From the NCBI GenBank assembly GCA_004194705.1, contig SADC01001323.1, forward strand, positions 62,001 through 126,000: a DNA stretch of 64,000 nucleotides, written 5' to 3'. Position numbers and translations under genes: made by a program. Below the pieces are notes generated by a model. It was given only the letters and a program-made list of their open reading frames with translations, made no database searches and was not told the origin of the DNA. Below, piece after piece: positions 1 through 10,266 of the stretch. The stretch comes from Ditylenchus dipsaci (Eukaryota; Nematoda; Chromadorea; Rhabditida; Anguinidae). Within the stretch, counting starts at the first letter, position 1. Every line of letters begins with the position of its first letter.

Positions 1-450
1 ACAAGTTTTGAATAAGGGAGCGGGTGACCTAATCAGATATAATAGGGTACCGTCTGATTTCGTTACAGCGCAGCTCTTGAAAAGCGCTCGCAGAGGTGCG
101 CTAAAACAAGACTCGACTGTATGTTGCTGTTTTTCAAAAGTTTGATTTTACATATTGAAAATCTTTCACCGGGGACAGCACCGACAAAAGGCGCTTTTTC
201 AAATGTCCCATCACAATCGTACCGACAAAACCAAGTTGCATCAGGCACTACTCAAGCACTGAATAACTTCCGACAAACAACGTTCATGTTACTTTAGAGA
301 TCATTTTGAAACAAAACATACCTAAAAATTACTTTAAACATAATTAACAAACGGGTAGCCCAAAAGTTCAGAGCGTTGTTAAAAAAAAATTCTATAAGAA
401 ATTGTCAAGACGTAGGTTTTGTTGCTGTTTTTGTCCTATTTCAGACAGTA
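1..450. other. Intergenic, nothing recognised
   Basis: I see no coding region, RNA gene or clear repeat boundary here. Short open frames in this stretch have no recognisable domain. Confidence 0.5.
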
Positions 451-831
451 TAGAGTCGACGCTCGATAGTGCATTCCTCTCGAGACCGGCCTCAGCTGGA
501 TGCAATGTCCAGTGTACGCAGTATAGAGAGTTGTGGTCAAACTATTGACGGCTGGACGCAATAAAGAGCTTTATTCAAAAAAAAATCAAGCAAAATCAAT
601 TATTACATTATTGAGTGATCGCGGAATTTTATCGCTCACAGCTTTTGATTTTGGCACAATCTTGATCGGTAAATGAGATCACAACTCAATCTCCAGTTCT
701 GAAAAATTCGTATTTTCAATGCATTTTTCGAAATTTTTTGAGTGGATTCAATATAGAGCCACCTTTACGCAGTCGGATCCGGTCTCAGCCGGACGCAATA
801 TCGAGCAATGCTATATCGAGCGTCGACTGTA
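451..831. mobile_element. Pogo/Tigger-like MITE with CAGTCGACGCTCGATA ends
   Basis: The left end reads GAGTCGACGCTCGATAG and the right end, reverse complemented, reads CAGTCGACGCTCGATATAG. The similarity continues inward (CTCGAGACCGGCCTCAGC against the GGCTGAGACCGGATCC side). TA lies next to both ends. Starting with CAGTCGA is typical of pogo/Tigger elements. There is no coding capacity. The same terminal motif recurs in the element at 12774. Confidence 0.6.
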
Positions 832-835
832 TAAA

Positions 836-1298
836 ACTGTATTAGGAATATTTTAGAACAGTCATCATTTAGCTCCAAACACCTGGCTGAGATATCGACA
901 AGCATTTTCATCACTTTAAGCGATTAAGAGTTCGATTGTGCGTTTAGATCTTAGCACCATGCTGTAGCACAGCTAAAGAGCTACAAAAACTATTGTACAG
1001 ATTAATTTTAAGTGTCGAGATATGGTAGGGCTCCTAGATTTTTTTTCTGAAAAAGACACTTTGGTAAAAATTGATTTGTTTTCAAAAAGCCATATCTCAA
1101 TTTTCTTATTTTCAAAAAAATTTCTGTAAAACGGGTTCAGTAGCTCAAGCTACCAAGATCAATCAATCAGTGTCAATCAAAGTTTTAATCGCTTAAAGTA
1201 ATGAAAATACTTGTCAACATCTCAAACTGACCAGCCAGGTGTTTGGAGTCAAATGATGACTGTTCTAAAAAAATCCGAATACAATTTTATATACTATG
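836..1298. repeat. Fold-back repeat, arms of about 95-115 bp
   Basis: Sequence 843-935 (containing GAACAGTCATCATTTAGCTC and ACTTTAAGCGATTAA) is repeated inverted at 1181-1295. The central part carries unrelated AT-rich sequence. No protein or target duplication was identified. Confidence 0.6.
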
Positions 1299-1786
1299 TG
1301 AACGAAGATGAACAGAGCTACAAAATCTACGTTTTGCATTTTTTCTTCTGGCATCATTTTTATTCTAAATGATTAGCTTAAAAGTCAGTTTCGAACTTTT
1401 AGGACTCCCGTTAAAAATTGTATTCAAAAGAGATGTAGGCACTTTAAAATTGCAGTCAACAAATGGCTATTTCCGCGCCCTTGCAATTTATTTATTTATC
1501 CTTTATCCTTTTAAATCAAGCAAATCCTAAAGTTTAAAATTTTTTTTACATTTTTAACACTTTTTCTATATATTGTAAAAATGTATCTCTCGTTAAAAAA
1601 AAGAAAAATAGCGAATATTGCTCTTTGCTGAAAACTTCTCAGCCACTTGGCTCTATTTATAAAATTTTTTTGTTTAAGAAAATGATTTGTTATTTGCTAA
1701 ATGGAAAAATTTTATACTATTACAGTTGTTCTTGGCTGTTGCATCTAAATGGCGCGTCTGACTTTAGCATCTAGCCCTAAATCTTC

Positions 1787-1957
1787 GGGCAGGAGCAGCC
1801 TGTACCAATTCAAATTGTGCCACTGCAAATTGTGCCAAAATCAAGAGCCAAAATCATCAAAAAAACGAATATTCGGTAAATATTTGCCGAATATTGCTCG
1901 TGATTTTGGCACAATTTGCGGTGGCACAATTTGAATTGGCACAGGCTGCTCCTGCCC
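1787..1957. mobile_element. 171-bp hairpin MITE with 8-bp target duplication AAATCTTC
   Basis: The termini GGGCAGGAGCAGCCTGT and ACAGGCTGCTCCTGCCC are perfect complements and the pairing continues for about 70 bp per arm, with motifs of the type AATTGTGCCA repeated within each arm. AAATCTTC at 1779-1786 is repeated directly at 1958-1965, so this is an inserted element rather than a chance palindrome. An 8-bp duplication fits hAT-type transposition. Confidence 0.8.
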
Positions 1958-2351
1958 AAATCTTCAAGCCAAACGCGACCATTGTAGCGCGGACTTTAAT
2001 AATCCACCTCCCTTCTTAATACAAAATCGAGTTTTTGGCATTGCGTTTTTTTATTCATTTTTGAAGGCTGTAAGCAATTCACCCCGTCAAATTTGAATAT
2101 TGAGCAAAATAATTTTTCCCGTCAAATTTTCAAAGTATTTTTTTGGCTATAATTGAAATCACGCCCCAAAATAATGACTCCCTTCAGTAAATTACTGACT
2201 CCTCCCAGTAAATATAGTATTTCTCGGTGCTTTTACAATGAAATCAGTATTTTGGTGTGTGTTTTAAGCTACAGCCATTTTTTAAATTAAGTAACTTGCA
2301 TGAAAAAATTCTACAAAAAGTTGGGCCCTAGTGTACAATGGAAATGTTTTT

Positions 2352-2632
2352 TCGCCTTAGTCCCCCTTGTTGATTTTTTGAAATTTTTTTAAAAGCTGAA
2401 CGATGTCATTTTGATAAGTAAATTTAAAAGGACGGTGTACGCTACGCATTAGATAGAACGCTGCGCAAAAGTTTCCACAGTTTGCTCAAATAAATTCGTT
2501 CAAGCAATTAGGGTTGTCTGATTTTGTGCTTCATGAGGTCCAAGTATCACCAAGTATCACAAATGACAAAAAGACAGATAAAAAAATTTAAAAAAAAATT
2601 CTTGAAAAAAATCAACAGGGGGACCAAGGCAA
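2352..2632. repeat. Fold-back repeat with GCCTTGGTCCCCCTGTTG ends
   Basis: The left arm GCCTTAGTCCCCCTTGTTG and right arm CAACAGGGGGACCAAGGC are inverted copies, followed inward by T-rich/A-rich complements. The same end sequence recurs inside 38465-38665 and 60565-60740, so this is a dispersed family. Confidence 0.6.
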
Positions 2633-2664
2633 AAAAATCCCGATTGTACACGAGGGCCAAAAAC

Positions 2665-3825
2665 GGCTGTACCCCGAAATTTAAGCGGCATTTTGCTAAG
2701 TGGTCGATTTGCTAAGCGGTCGTTTTGCCAAGAATTTTTTTTGCTAAGCGACAAATTGCTAAGAATTTTTTTGTTAAGGCGCCCATTTGCTAAGAATATA
2801 TTTGCTAAGGCATTCTTTTCTTAAATCCTTATTTGTTAAGAACTTTTCTGCCTTTTTGTACTTTTCCTTTTCTCAATGTTCTGGTAGGCGATTAGAGATT
2901 TTTCCGACGGTCATTTTTCGGCCAATTTTTTCGGCAACTCAAGAGTAGGGGTATATTCACCCAAATAACCTGAAAGGTCAAACGTTAGTCTTTTTATATC
3001 TGAAATTACGGTAAAAAATAAAGTGTGCACCCAGGTGGATTCGAACCAGCATCCTCGGCGGTGGCTATCCAAGTGGTCGTCCACTTGGATCAAAAATTTT
3101 TTTTACGTTTTCGGTTTCCAAATCAATTTTTCTGCACTAATTCGAGCACCCTGAAAATGGTTTGACAGTGGTAAAATCACGTTTTATCAAGAAATTTTGA
3201 GTTATCGTGAATTCTTGATTTTGATAAATCAATCGTTAGCAACAACTCTAAATTTATCGATAAAACGTGATTTTACCACTGTCAAACCATCTTCAGCATG
3301 CTCGAATTAGTGCAGAAAAATTGTTTTGGAAACCGAAAACGTAAAAAAAATTTTTTTGATCCAAGTGGACGACCACTTGGATAGCCACCGCCGAGGATGC
3401 TGGTTCGCATCCACCTGGGTGCATACCTTTTTTATCGTAATTTTGAGTGTTTACTTGGCGAAGAGGTCCATATACTCATCAGCAAGGTCACTGGTTCGAA
3501 TCCCTCTGGGTGCAATTAGTCCAGAGTAGGAGACCCGATTAAAATTAAACCATTTTTAGAACATGATTTTGGGTTGAATCGTTTGGGTTTTAAGGTCTGT
3601 ATCCCGAAATTGAACCGAACTGAAGAAGTAGGTAGCTCAACAAACAAGATCTTTATCAAAAAAACTACTTAGCAAAAAAATCTTAGCAAAACGACCATTT
3701 AGCAAATTGGCGCTTAAATTTTGAATTCTTAGCAAATTCGCGCTTAAATTTTTTTTTCTTAGCAAATCGACCACTTAGCAAATCGACCACTTAGCAAATC
3801 GCCGCTTAAATTTCGGGGTACAGCC
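2665..3825. mobile_element. 1.16-kb hAT-like element with 8-bp target duplication and GCTAAGCGGTCGATTT arrays
   Basis: The inverted ends are GGCTGTACCCCGAAATTTAA and its complement. CCAAAAAC is duplicated at 2657-2664 and 3826-3833. Both ends carry a cluster of variants of TTGCTAAGCGGTCGATTTGC (about 2690-2830 on the left, 3655-3800 on the right, inverted). No transposase is encoded. A second inverted-repeat unit with a tRNA-like segment sits inside at about 2990-3440. Confidence 0.8.
2990..3440. repeat. Nested fold-back with tRNA-like B box
   Basis: Arms at 3005-3175 and 3265-3425 are inverted copies. Each contains the palindrome ATCCAAGTGG-TCG-TCCACTTGGAT and a segment with a pol III B-box-like GGTTCGAATCC followed by ACCTGGGTGC, as at the 3' end of a tRNA. 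One right-arm B box is altered to GGTTCGCATCC. A further B-box-like GGTTCGAATCC occurs at 3493-3503. No complete tRNA cloverleaf can be drawn. A relative of this arm begins at 63770. Confidence 0.55.
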
Positions 3826-3833
3826 CCAAAAAC

Positions 3834-4659
3834 TAGTTAAGAACGCAATCCTAAGAGAGGAGCTGGATTATTAGAGGTTTCTATACTGTAATTAGCAACT
3901 TGTCTATCTATTCATGTCTTCTTCTCCAAAATAAAATATTAGGTGGCGGACTGAGGATATATATCAAATATGTTGTTTGTTTGTTGTCTATTCTTTTTCA
4001 TTGATTTATTTTACTATTCTTGATGTTGTCTATAAAAATTTTTGTTACAATAAATAATGTTTTTGGCTTTTCGGAATTTTAAAAAGGACAAGTAGATCCA
4101 GAAAAATGGTATTTATAAATTTTTCAATGACTTTTTATTAAAAAGAATTTATTTAGGAGGTTTTGAGAAAAAAATTTTTGTAAAATTTTAAAAACAGCTT
4201 AGATAAATATTGAGCAATATGATTTTAGAAAAAAAAACTAAATTTTATCAAGACTGTATTTGCAATATTTAATTTTTCAAGACCACATCGGTTTACGGTC
4301 ACTGTACAACAACGAAAATATTTCAAATTTTCGGTGCTCCTTCAAAATATTTTCATTTAAAACCTTTCCATGAATTTTGAGTTTAACAACCGAAAGCTAC
4401 AAAAATTTTAAACTTTCCTGGGAAATTTTCCTGGTAAATCTTAGCGTATCAGCTGCCTCTAAGATCTTTGTCTAGCTCTTTGCAAGTGTAATTCAATAAA
4501 AAGGGAGCAACTTTGTAGCTAAGTAGCTAAGCAAAGTGCATTTCCTCCTGCCTTTGTTTTGATCTCTAGCTATTTTGAAACATTTGCTCACCAACTAATC
4601 GATTTTCTGTATTTTTCGCTGATAATATATTTTTGCAAGTTTCAATCAATTTTTTGCAG
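3834..4659. other. Intergenic region before the tail-anchored gene
   Basis: AT-rich sequence without a recognised gene or repeat. Its end, TTTTTTGCAG at 4650-4659, has the form of a splice acceptor 22 bases before the next start codon and could be a trans-splicing site. Confidence 0.45.
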
Positions 4660-4681
4660 CAACAGCTAATTCACTGTCCCT

Positions 4682-7631
4682 ATGTCTTCAGATGAATTGG
4701 ATGTGAGTGGTGAAGATGTAAGCAAGGGTAATTAAAGACCATTTGACTGAATTGTGACTTGCTATTGACCCTATTTGCAGGATCAGAAGTGCAATTGCTA
4801 TTGTCAGACCCAGAAGTTGGGGAACACAGTCCAGCCCTGTCTACTTCTAGCAACTCGGAAGAGCATCATCAGCAGGGAGACGAGGGGGAAGACTCTTCGG
4901 AAATGGAGTTATTGCTGGTATTTTAATTATACTGTGGCTTGTAAACAAAAATTAGAACTGGCAAAGCTTTCTAATACTAATTTTCCAAAAAAGATCGGGG
5001 ATAAAGAGTTTTGAAAAACTTAGCCCCATTGTTTTCGAAACGGATATTACCTTAAGATTGATGTGCTCTAATCTCGTCAGCCATTTCTATTGAAAAATCA
5101 CATGGATACTAAAAATGGGAACTACCGCTTGAAAACTACCATTTGGATATTGCCTTGATGATGGGTCAAAGAACACGATTTACGAACACGAAACACACAT
5201 TTTTTCACAAAAAGCGGCCACATTTTCGCCTTTTTGACTAGAACGAAAAAACGCGGGCACTTTTTCACGTAACGCGGGCACTTTTTCCCCAAACGCGGGC
5301 ACTTTTTCCCCAAACGCGGGCATTTTTACGTATCGTTCTTTTGAAATGAGGAAATAATGAAATTCGGTACTTATGTACTTTACGCCACACCTCCCATTTT
5401 GTGTGGAAAGTTTATCTTTCCACATTTTAAAGCTTTTTGCCTATTTTACGGTTGAGAATCTATTTTTGGAGGGGTAGTATGCCAGCTTGCCAATATGATT
5501 GTGCGCCAATGTGATCCGGCGCCAATGTGACGCTGCGCCAATATGATGCTGCACCAAATTGAATTAGGCGCCAATTAAGTTGGCGTGATTTTGTTGTTTG
5601 TGCCAAATGATTTGGCGCAGTTTTCCTATTGGCGACAATTAGCTCTGAGCCATTTTGCTATTATACCATTTGATCAGGCTACAACTATTCCATTTTGCGA
5701 GGCTGCGCCAATGGTGGGTCAGGTCAAAATGATTTCCTGACATCCTCAGGATTCAATCATCCGAAAAAATTTTTTTGTTAGGTTTGTTAGGACAAAAAAT
5801 TCGATTTTGCCCACCGGAATCCCGAAATCCAAGGTAGATACCTTCTGGCCAGGTGGATATCAATCCATATGACCTGGAATTTTTTCTTGTGGAATTTGAA
5901 AACGAGTCATTATATCATACGTGAAATTGTGTGACAAATCGAATTTGATACGACTAAAACTACGAATTCACCCACCCGAACCCGAGATTTGTGATGGGTA
6001 CCCCTGGTCCAGGTGGATGTCCACCTGAATAACCTAAAAAATTAATTTTGTTTAAATCAAAAGCAATACATTCTATCATATGTAAAACCGTGTATTGAAA
6101 CCTGTTTGACAGGACTAAAAATGCGATTTTACCTACCCGAACACTGAAACCTCGTGTCGGCACCCCTCGTGACAGGTGGATATTCACTTTGATAGCCCGA
6201 AAATCAAAGTTTGGTATTATCAAAGATGTTATTGATACGCCGTTCAGTAACTTTAATAACTCTCATTGCTACTCCGTTTAGTGACTCTCTGATCCTGGTT
6301 CACGATTCATTTCAAATTCCACATTCACGTTCATTCCAAATTCGACCACTTACACGAGTCAAATACAACATATCTAATAGACAAGCTTATTCATTCAAAT
6401 TTTAACTTTATTCAAAATTGTGACGAACAGAAGAAAGACCACAAAAATAACAATACTCCCGGTTTCGTTATTCATCCTGAATTTCTCGTTCTTCGATCAA
6501 ATTGTTCCCTACCTCTTGATTCTGCAGAAGCTGGGCAACCTCTTCGACTCGAATTCTCTTTATTTGACGGTCCATTTGTTCTTTTTGTCTTCCCACTTGA
6601 ACTTCCCAGCCTGCTCTTGTTATTTTGACGATGGTAGCGTAGAGATCGTCGACTCGAACATATCCATGGCGTTTGCTTCCTATAAAACGGTAAATGTTGA
6701 CTGTGAAGACACTTGAGAGAAACAGGTTTTGTTGAAACACTAATTGGCTCAGCTTCACAATTCAAAAGAATTGACATCGATTCATTTTGTTGCCAGTCAA
6801 AAATGGCGACAAATCATTTGTCACAAACAACAAAATGGCGCTAAATCATTGGCGCAAACAACAAAATGACACTAACTCAAATGGCGCCAATAGCGATTGG
6901 CGCAGTATCATATTGGCGCCAACAACATTTTGGCGCCGGATCGCATTGGCGCACAATCATATTGGCAAGCTGGCATACTACCTTTGGAGGTATATTTAAT
7001 TAATTGAAAAAATGGAAAGTATGCACGTGAAATCTCAGAATTAATATATTTCAAATTTTTTCGGTAGGGGGGTGGTAATTGCCTCTATTAATTACCTCTG
7101 TGGCCCAATTCTCATATACACTCTCCCCTCTCTCCCATTCCAAATTTTGGCTCTGGATGTTTCATAATTGCTCCAAATTTGGTTTTATGGATGGTTTTTC
7201 ACACAATCCTGGTCAAAAAATTCAAATACATTCCTTAGCAAGTTCTTAGAAACCACATTTTTCAGGCAAGTGAAGAAGAGCAAGAAGTGGATCTGCGCTT
7301 TCAACGTCCAGAAGCTTCAGCCTCAGTAGAAACTGGACCGACCAATCCTTCTATTGCTGTGCAGCAACTAGCCAAGTCACAGCTTTCCACCAAAGCGGCC
7401 GCTGACAGTGAGGAGCCTCAGCCAGGTGTGGAAACATTCATTGCTCGGCAGCACACCACCATGTTGACTACATCAGTGGACAATGATCCTGAAGAGTTCG
7501 AGGTGATCAGTGAGGAGAGCATAAAGGCTCGAAACCAGCTGTTCTGGCGCAATCTGGGCCTAGGAGTGGGTGTGATCGGTGTGGTTTTGATACTCGGTTG
7601 GACACTCAAAAAGGCTATCTCAACCAGATAG
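4682..7631 (+). CDS. Small tail-anchored membrane protein with candidate LIR motif
   Basis: Three exons (4682-4727, 4781-4917, 7266-7631) joined by GT-AG introns of 53 and 2348 bp give 182 residues. Residues 1-150 are polar, acidic and low in complexity, with no signal peptide. Residues about 156-175 form one hydrophobic segment (LGLGVGVIGVVLILG) followed by the basic tail KKAISTR. This is a C-terminal tail anchor of the kind used on the mitochondrial outer membrane or ER. The acidic segment DPEEFEVISEES (core FEVI, residues 139-142) fits the LC3/GABARAP-interacting motif, which is also found in tail-anchored or loop mitophagy and ER-phagy receptors. I do not recognise the family, so a receptor role is inference. 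The start was chosen as the first ATG after a strong acceptor-like TTTTTTGCAG. A polyadenylation signal AATAAA lies at 7886. Intron 2 holds a 1.5-kb transposon. Confidence 0.75.
5245..5335. repeat. Short tandem array, unit about 20 bp (CGCGGGCACTTTTTCCCCAAA)
   Basis: Four imperfect copies of a unit containing GCGGGCACTTTTTCCCC. The sequence around it (CACAAAAAGCGGCC, TTTTTGACTAGAACG) resembles one side of the repeat block at 25235-25565, so this may be a solo or half copy of a related element. It lies in intron 2 of the tail-anchored gene. Confidence 0.6.
5473..6982. mobile_element. 1510-bp hAT-like element with GGCGCCAAT arrays, in an intron
   Basis: The end GGTAGTATGCCAGCTTGCCA is matched by its complement at the other end, and the match extends over some 55 bp. 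TTTGGAGG is duplicated exactly at 5465-5472 and 6983-6990. Both ends (5490-5720 and 6790-6975) are built of variants of GCGCCAATNTGAT and its inverse, many centred on the palindrome GGCGCC. The middle (5760-6210) holds about three copies of the ~160-bp repeat that also forms the array at 60455-61910. No transposase was seen. Confidence 0.85.
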
Positions 7632-8041
7632 ATCACACAGTTGGATGTCCCGTAAATATTCTAGATTGATTTGGAGAATACTTTTTTAACAGTGAATTTA
7701 TGAATCTAAGATCTACTTATTTTTTATGCGGCCATTATATTAATTTCTAGGACTTGTTACTAGTAAAACAATACTTGACGGGTTTTGAGATAGTCTTATT
7801 GTAAATTTTACTGGTTAGAGCTATATGAAGTGTCTTGTTACCCCACTTTGAATAGAAGTACTGCTGATGTTTGCTGTTGAACATGAATAAAGATTTTTTA
7901 TAATGATCATTTGGAAACCTAGCTAAAAATGATAGGCACAATGAGAGAAAAAGCGTGATTTCACTGGGAAATTCACAGGCGGGTTTTTAGTTGACCGACC
8001 GATAACCACCCTAATAACAATCATTAAGATTAAGAAAGTTA
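7632..8041. other. 3' untranslated and intergenic sequence
   Basis: The first 260 bases are probably the 3' UTR of the tail-anchored gene, ending near AATAAA at 7886-7891. Nothing else is recognised. Confidence 0.5.
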
Positions 8042-8061
8042 CAGTCGAATCTGGATACAAC

Positions 8062-8138
8062 CAGGGCCGCAATTTGGGGGGGGGGGTGGTAGGGGTGATT
8101 ACCCCCCCCCCCTTGAGAAAGTTCAAGTTGCGGCCTTG
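8062..8138. mobile_element. 77-bp hAT-type MITE nested in another MITE
   Basis: Ends CAGGGCCGCAATTTG and CAAGTTGCGGCCTTG are inverted repeats with two mismatches. GATACAAC is duplicated exactly at 8054-8061 and 8139-8146. CAGGG is a classic hAT terminus. The interior is mostly a G run followed by a C run. It interrupts the left arm of the 8042-8444 element and so is younger. Confidence 0.8.
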
Positions 8139-8246
8139 GATACAACGCCACCTCGATGCAACACCACCCCAGGGTCGGGTAAGAGTCTAAATAAGAGTCT
8201 ATAACTCTTAGAATAACCATCTATCCCTGAGGGGTGGGAGAATCGT

Positions 8247-8372
8247 AATGATAACACGGGTTTCATCGTGTTTCCGTCAGAATATCGATAATAACACGGG
8301 ATTTCATCTTGTTTCCATCAGAAGATCAATGATTACACGGGATTTCATCGTGTTTCCATCGGAATAGTCATT
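8247..8372. repeat. Tandem repeat, three units of 40-41 bp
   Basis: ACACGGGATTTCATCGTGTT recurs with a period of 40-41 bases, each followed by TCCATCAGAA-like sequence. It lies within the 8042-8444 element. Confidence 0.75.
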
Positions 8373-8518
8373 CGAATAGACATATTTATAATAGTCGTAC
8401 TTTACTTCGGTCCCTTGTGGTGGTGTTCTATACAGGTACGACTGCATAACCAAAAAAAAAATAATTTACAATCAAAGTCAATAAGTTATCACTGATAAAA
8501 GATTGAAAATATTAGATA

Positions 8519-9180
8519 CCGTAAATGTTCTAATAGAGCCCACGGGGGGCTCTATTTTTGGTAAAATATCAACTGGCATCCATTTCAACTGGCATCCATT
8601 GAAACTTTTGATTAAAAATCGACAATTTTAACAGTACAAGTTTTTAAAAAATTACTTCTAACACCAAAATCTCTTCCTGAATCCGAATCCGTTGAGATCA
8701 GGTCCGAAAATTTTCAGGGAGCTGAGATATCCTTCAAGGTAAGGGAATGGTCCGAATTCCCTGTATGTTTACTCAAAATACCAATATCTCAGCTCTCTTA
8801 AATTTTCGGACCTGATCTCAACGGATTCGGATTGAGGAAGAGATTTTGGTGTTAGGAGTAACTTTTTAAAAAACTTTCACTGTCAAAATTGTCGACTTTT
8901 AATCAAAAGTTTCAATGGATGCCAGTTGAAGTAACTGTTGAAGTAACCAGTTGAATGCCGTTCCTATTTTTTGATCCCCTTAAAATCGGAAAAATTTGGG
9001 GTCGATCTCAAGTTTTTGAGTGAAAATCAAAAATCTAAAAAGCAGATTCAGTAGAGCTCGTGGTAGTTAAGAAAATGCAAAAAACGGCTTTGCGAAATGT
9101 TGTCTCTGCTTTGACATACAGACCCTCAAAGTCGAGAGGGGGGCTCTATTAGGAAGGGGGTTCTATTAGAACATTTATGG
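8519..9180. mobile_element. TA-flanked MITE of the CCGTAWAT/YTATTAGA family
   Basis: Left end CCGTAAATGTTCTAATAGAG and right end, inverted, CCATAAATGTTCTAATAGAA; TA lies on both sides (8517-8518 and 9181-9182). The subterminal unit is GGGGGCTCTATTAGRA. The internal block with GAGCTCGTGGTAGTTAAGAA and ACCCTCAAAGTCGAG is shared with 25105-25657 and, in part, with 31727-31980. A near-perfect fold-back (8565-8946, arms about 170 bp, ends AACTGGCATCCATT) is inserted in it. Confidence 0.8.
8565..8946. repeat. Fold-back element nested in the 8519-9180 MITE
   Basis: Arms at 8570-8740 and 8775-8946 are near-perfect inverted copies, including ACCAAAATCTCTTCCT and GAAACTTTTGATTAAAAATC. No coding capacity was seen. 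Confidence 0.75.
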
Positions 9181-9310
9181 TAATGATCATAAGGTGAGCT
9201 TTTTTCTGTGAGTTGCGTGGAAGTAGAAATCCGGTCACAAAAAGCATAAAAAAATAAAAAGTATAAAAAAGTCAAAAATGACTTACTATGGTAAGAAATT
9301 AACTGACAAT

Positions 9311-10266
9311 TAGGGATGGAACCCGACCCGACCCGACATTGTCGGGTCGGGTTTTGGCGAACTTGTAAATGTCGGGTCGGGTTTCGGGTTTATCGTCATA
9401 GTATTTCGGGTTTCGGGTCGGGTTACGGGTTTTTGGAAATTCTCGGGTCGGGTTTCGGGTCGGGTTCGTAAAAACTTCGGGTTGTGAGTCGGGTCAAACC
9501 GACCAAAATGGGACCCTAAATCGAGCGGACTTTAAATCGATTGCCTTAAAAATGTCTTCATTTTTTTGCGGGGCTAAAAGGGTAAGAATTGCAAATCAGA
9601 AGCTTGTTCAACTATCTATTTTTGAATTTAGGACAAGGACAATCAAAACAAGAAAAAGGAATCATCGAAATAACATTGTTTATTCTTCGTCAGATCTAAC
9701 ATCCTCCTCAGCGTATTCTTCTTTTGCAGTTTCTGTTGGTGGAGCCAATAGCACTTCACTCAGATTCGCTTTCACAATTAACATCTCCTCAGCATGAGTG
9801 GCCGACAATCTTAAACGTTGATATGGATTGGTGGCTTGTTAAGAACAGATAAATACATACCTATTGCGAAGTTTGTTTCCATAAATGAGCCCCGCTTTGG
9901 AAAATAACCGTTCACTATGCACACTTGCCACCGGAATCCCAAACAAAACTTGTGCAATTGATGTGATCTTCAGAAACTCCTTCAGCTTGCTTTTATACCA
10001 TTGGAAGATGTCCGCCGTTCTTGGAAGACGATCGTGCGGCGAAACAAATTCGGTCAACGAAATATAACGAAATTGCCACGGGTTTTTCGGGTTGAGCTTT
10101 ATATGTCGGGTCGGGTTTCGGGTCGGGTTTTGTCTGATTTCAAAGTCGGGTTCGGGTTTCGGGTTTTCGGAAATTGTCGGGTCGGGTTTCGGGTCGGGTT
10201 TCAAGCCCAAAATCGGGTCGGGTCGGGTTAAAACCCGACTTCGGGTCGGGTCGGGTTCCATCCCTA
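9311..10266. mobile_element. hAT element with transposase remnant and CGGGTTTCGGGT arrays
   Basis: The inverted ends are TAGGGATGGAACCCGACCCG and its complement. CTGACAAT is duplicated exactly at 9303-9310 and 10267-10274. Both subterminal regions (9325-9500, 10080-10255) are clusters of GGGTCGGGTTTCGGGT-type units, so one strand is rich in G-triplets. The central part encodes a hAT dimerisation domain on the - strand. Length 956 bp, much shorter than an autonomous hAT, so it is internally deleted. Confidence 0.9.
9839..10080 (-). pseudogene. hAT transposase C-terminal (dimerisation) domain remnant
   Basis: The - strand frame contains IFQWYKSKLKEFLK, then LFGIPVASVHSERLFSKAG and GNKLRNR, matching the conserved end of hAT transposases (WWK...FP.L..LA...L.IPA.S..SER.FS.AG...R). 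The upstream RNase H-like catalytic core and BED finger are missing. The open frame runs on into the terminal motif array, which is not protein coding in origin. It cannot be an active transposase but identifies the family. Confidence 0.8.

Larger units (their letters stand above)
8042..8444. mobile_element. Pogo-like MITE (CAGTCG ends) carrying a nested MITE
   Basis: The ends CAGTCGAATCTGGATACAA and, inverted, CAGTCGTACCTGTATAGAAC are related, and both lead into GAACACCACC-type sequence. TA precedes the left end. It holds the 77-bp element at 8062-8138 and three tandem copies of a 40-41 bp unit at about 8247-8370. Confidence 0.6.

Noticed and set aside
3440..3515. Possible tRNA gene ending GGTTCGAATCCCTCTGGGTGCA
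   Set aside because: A- and B-box-like sequences are present but the T stem and acceptor stem do not pair, so it is a tRNA-derived relic at most.
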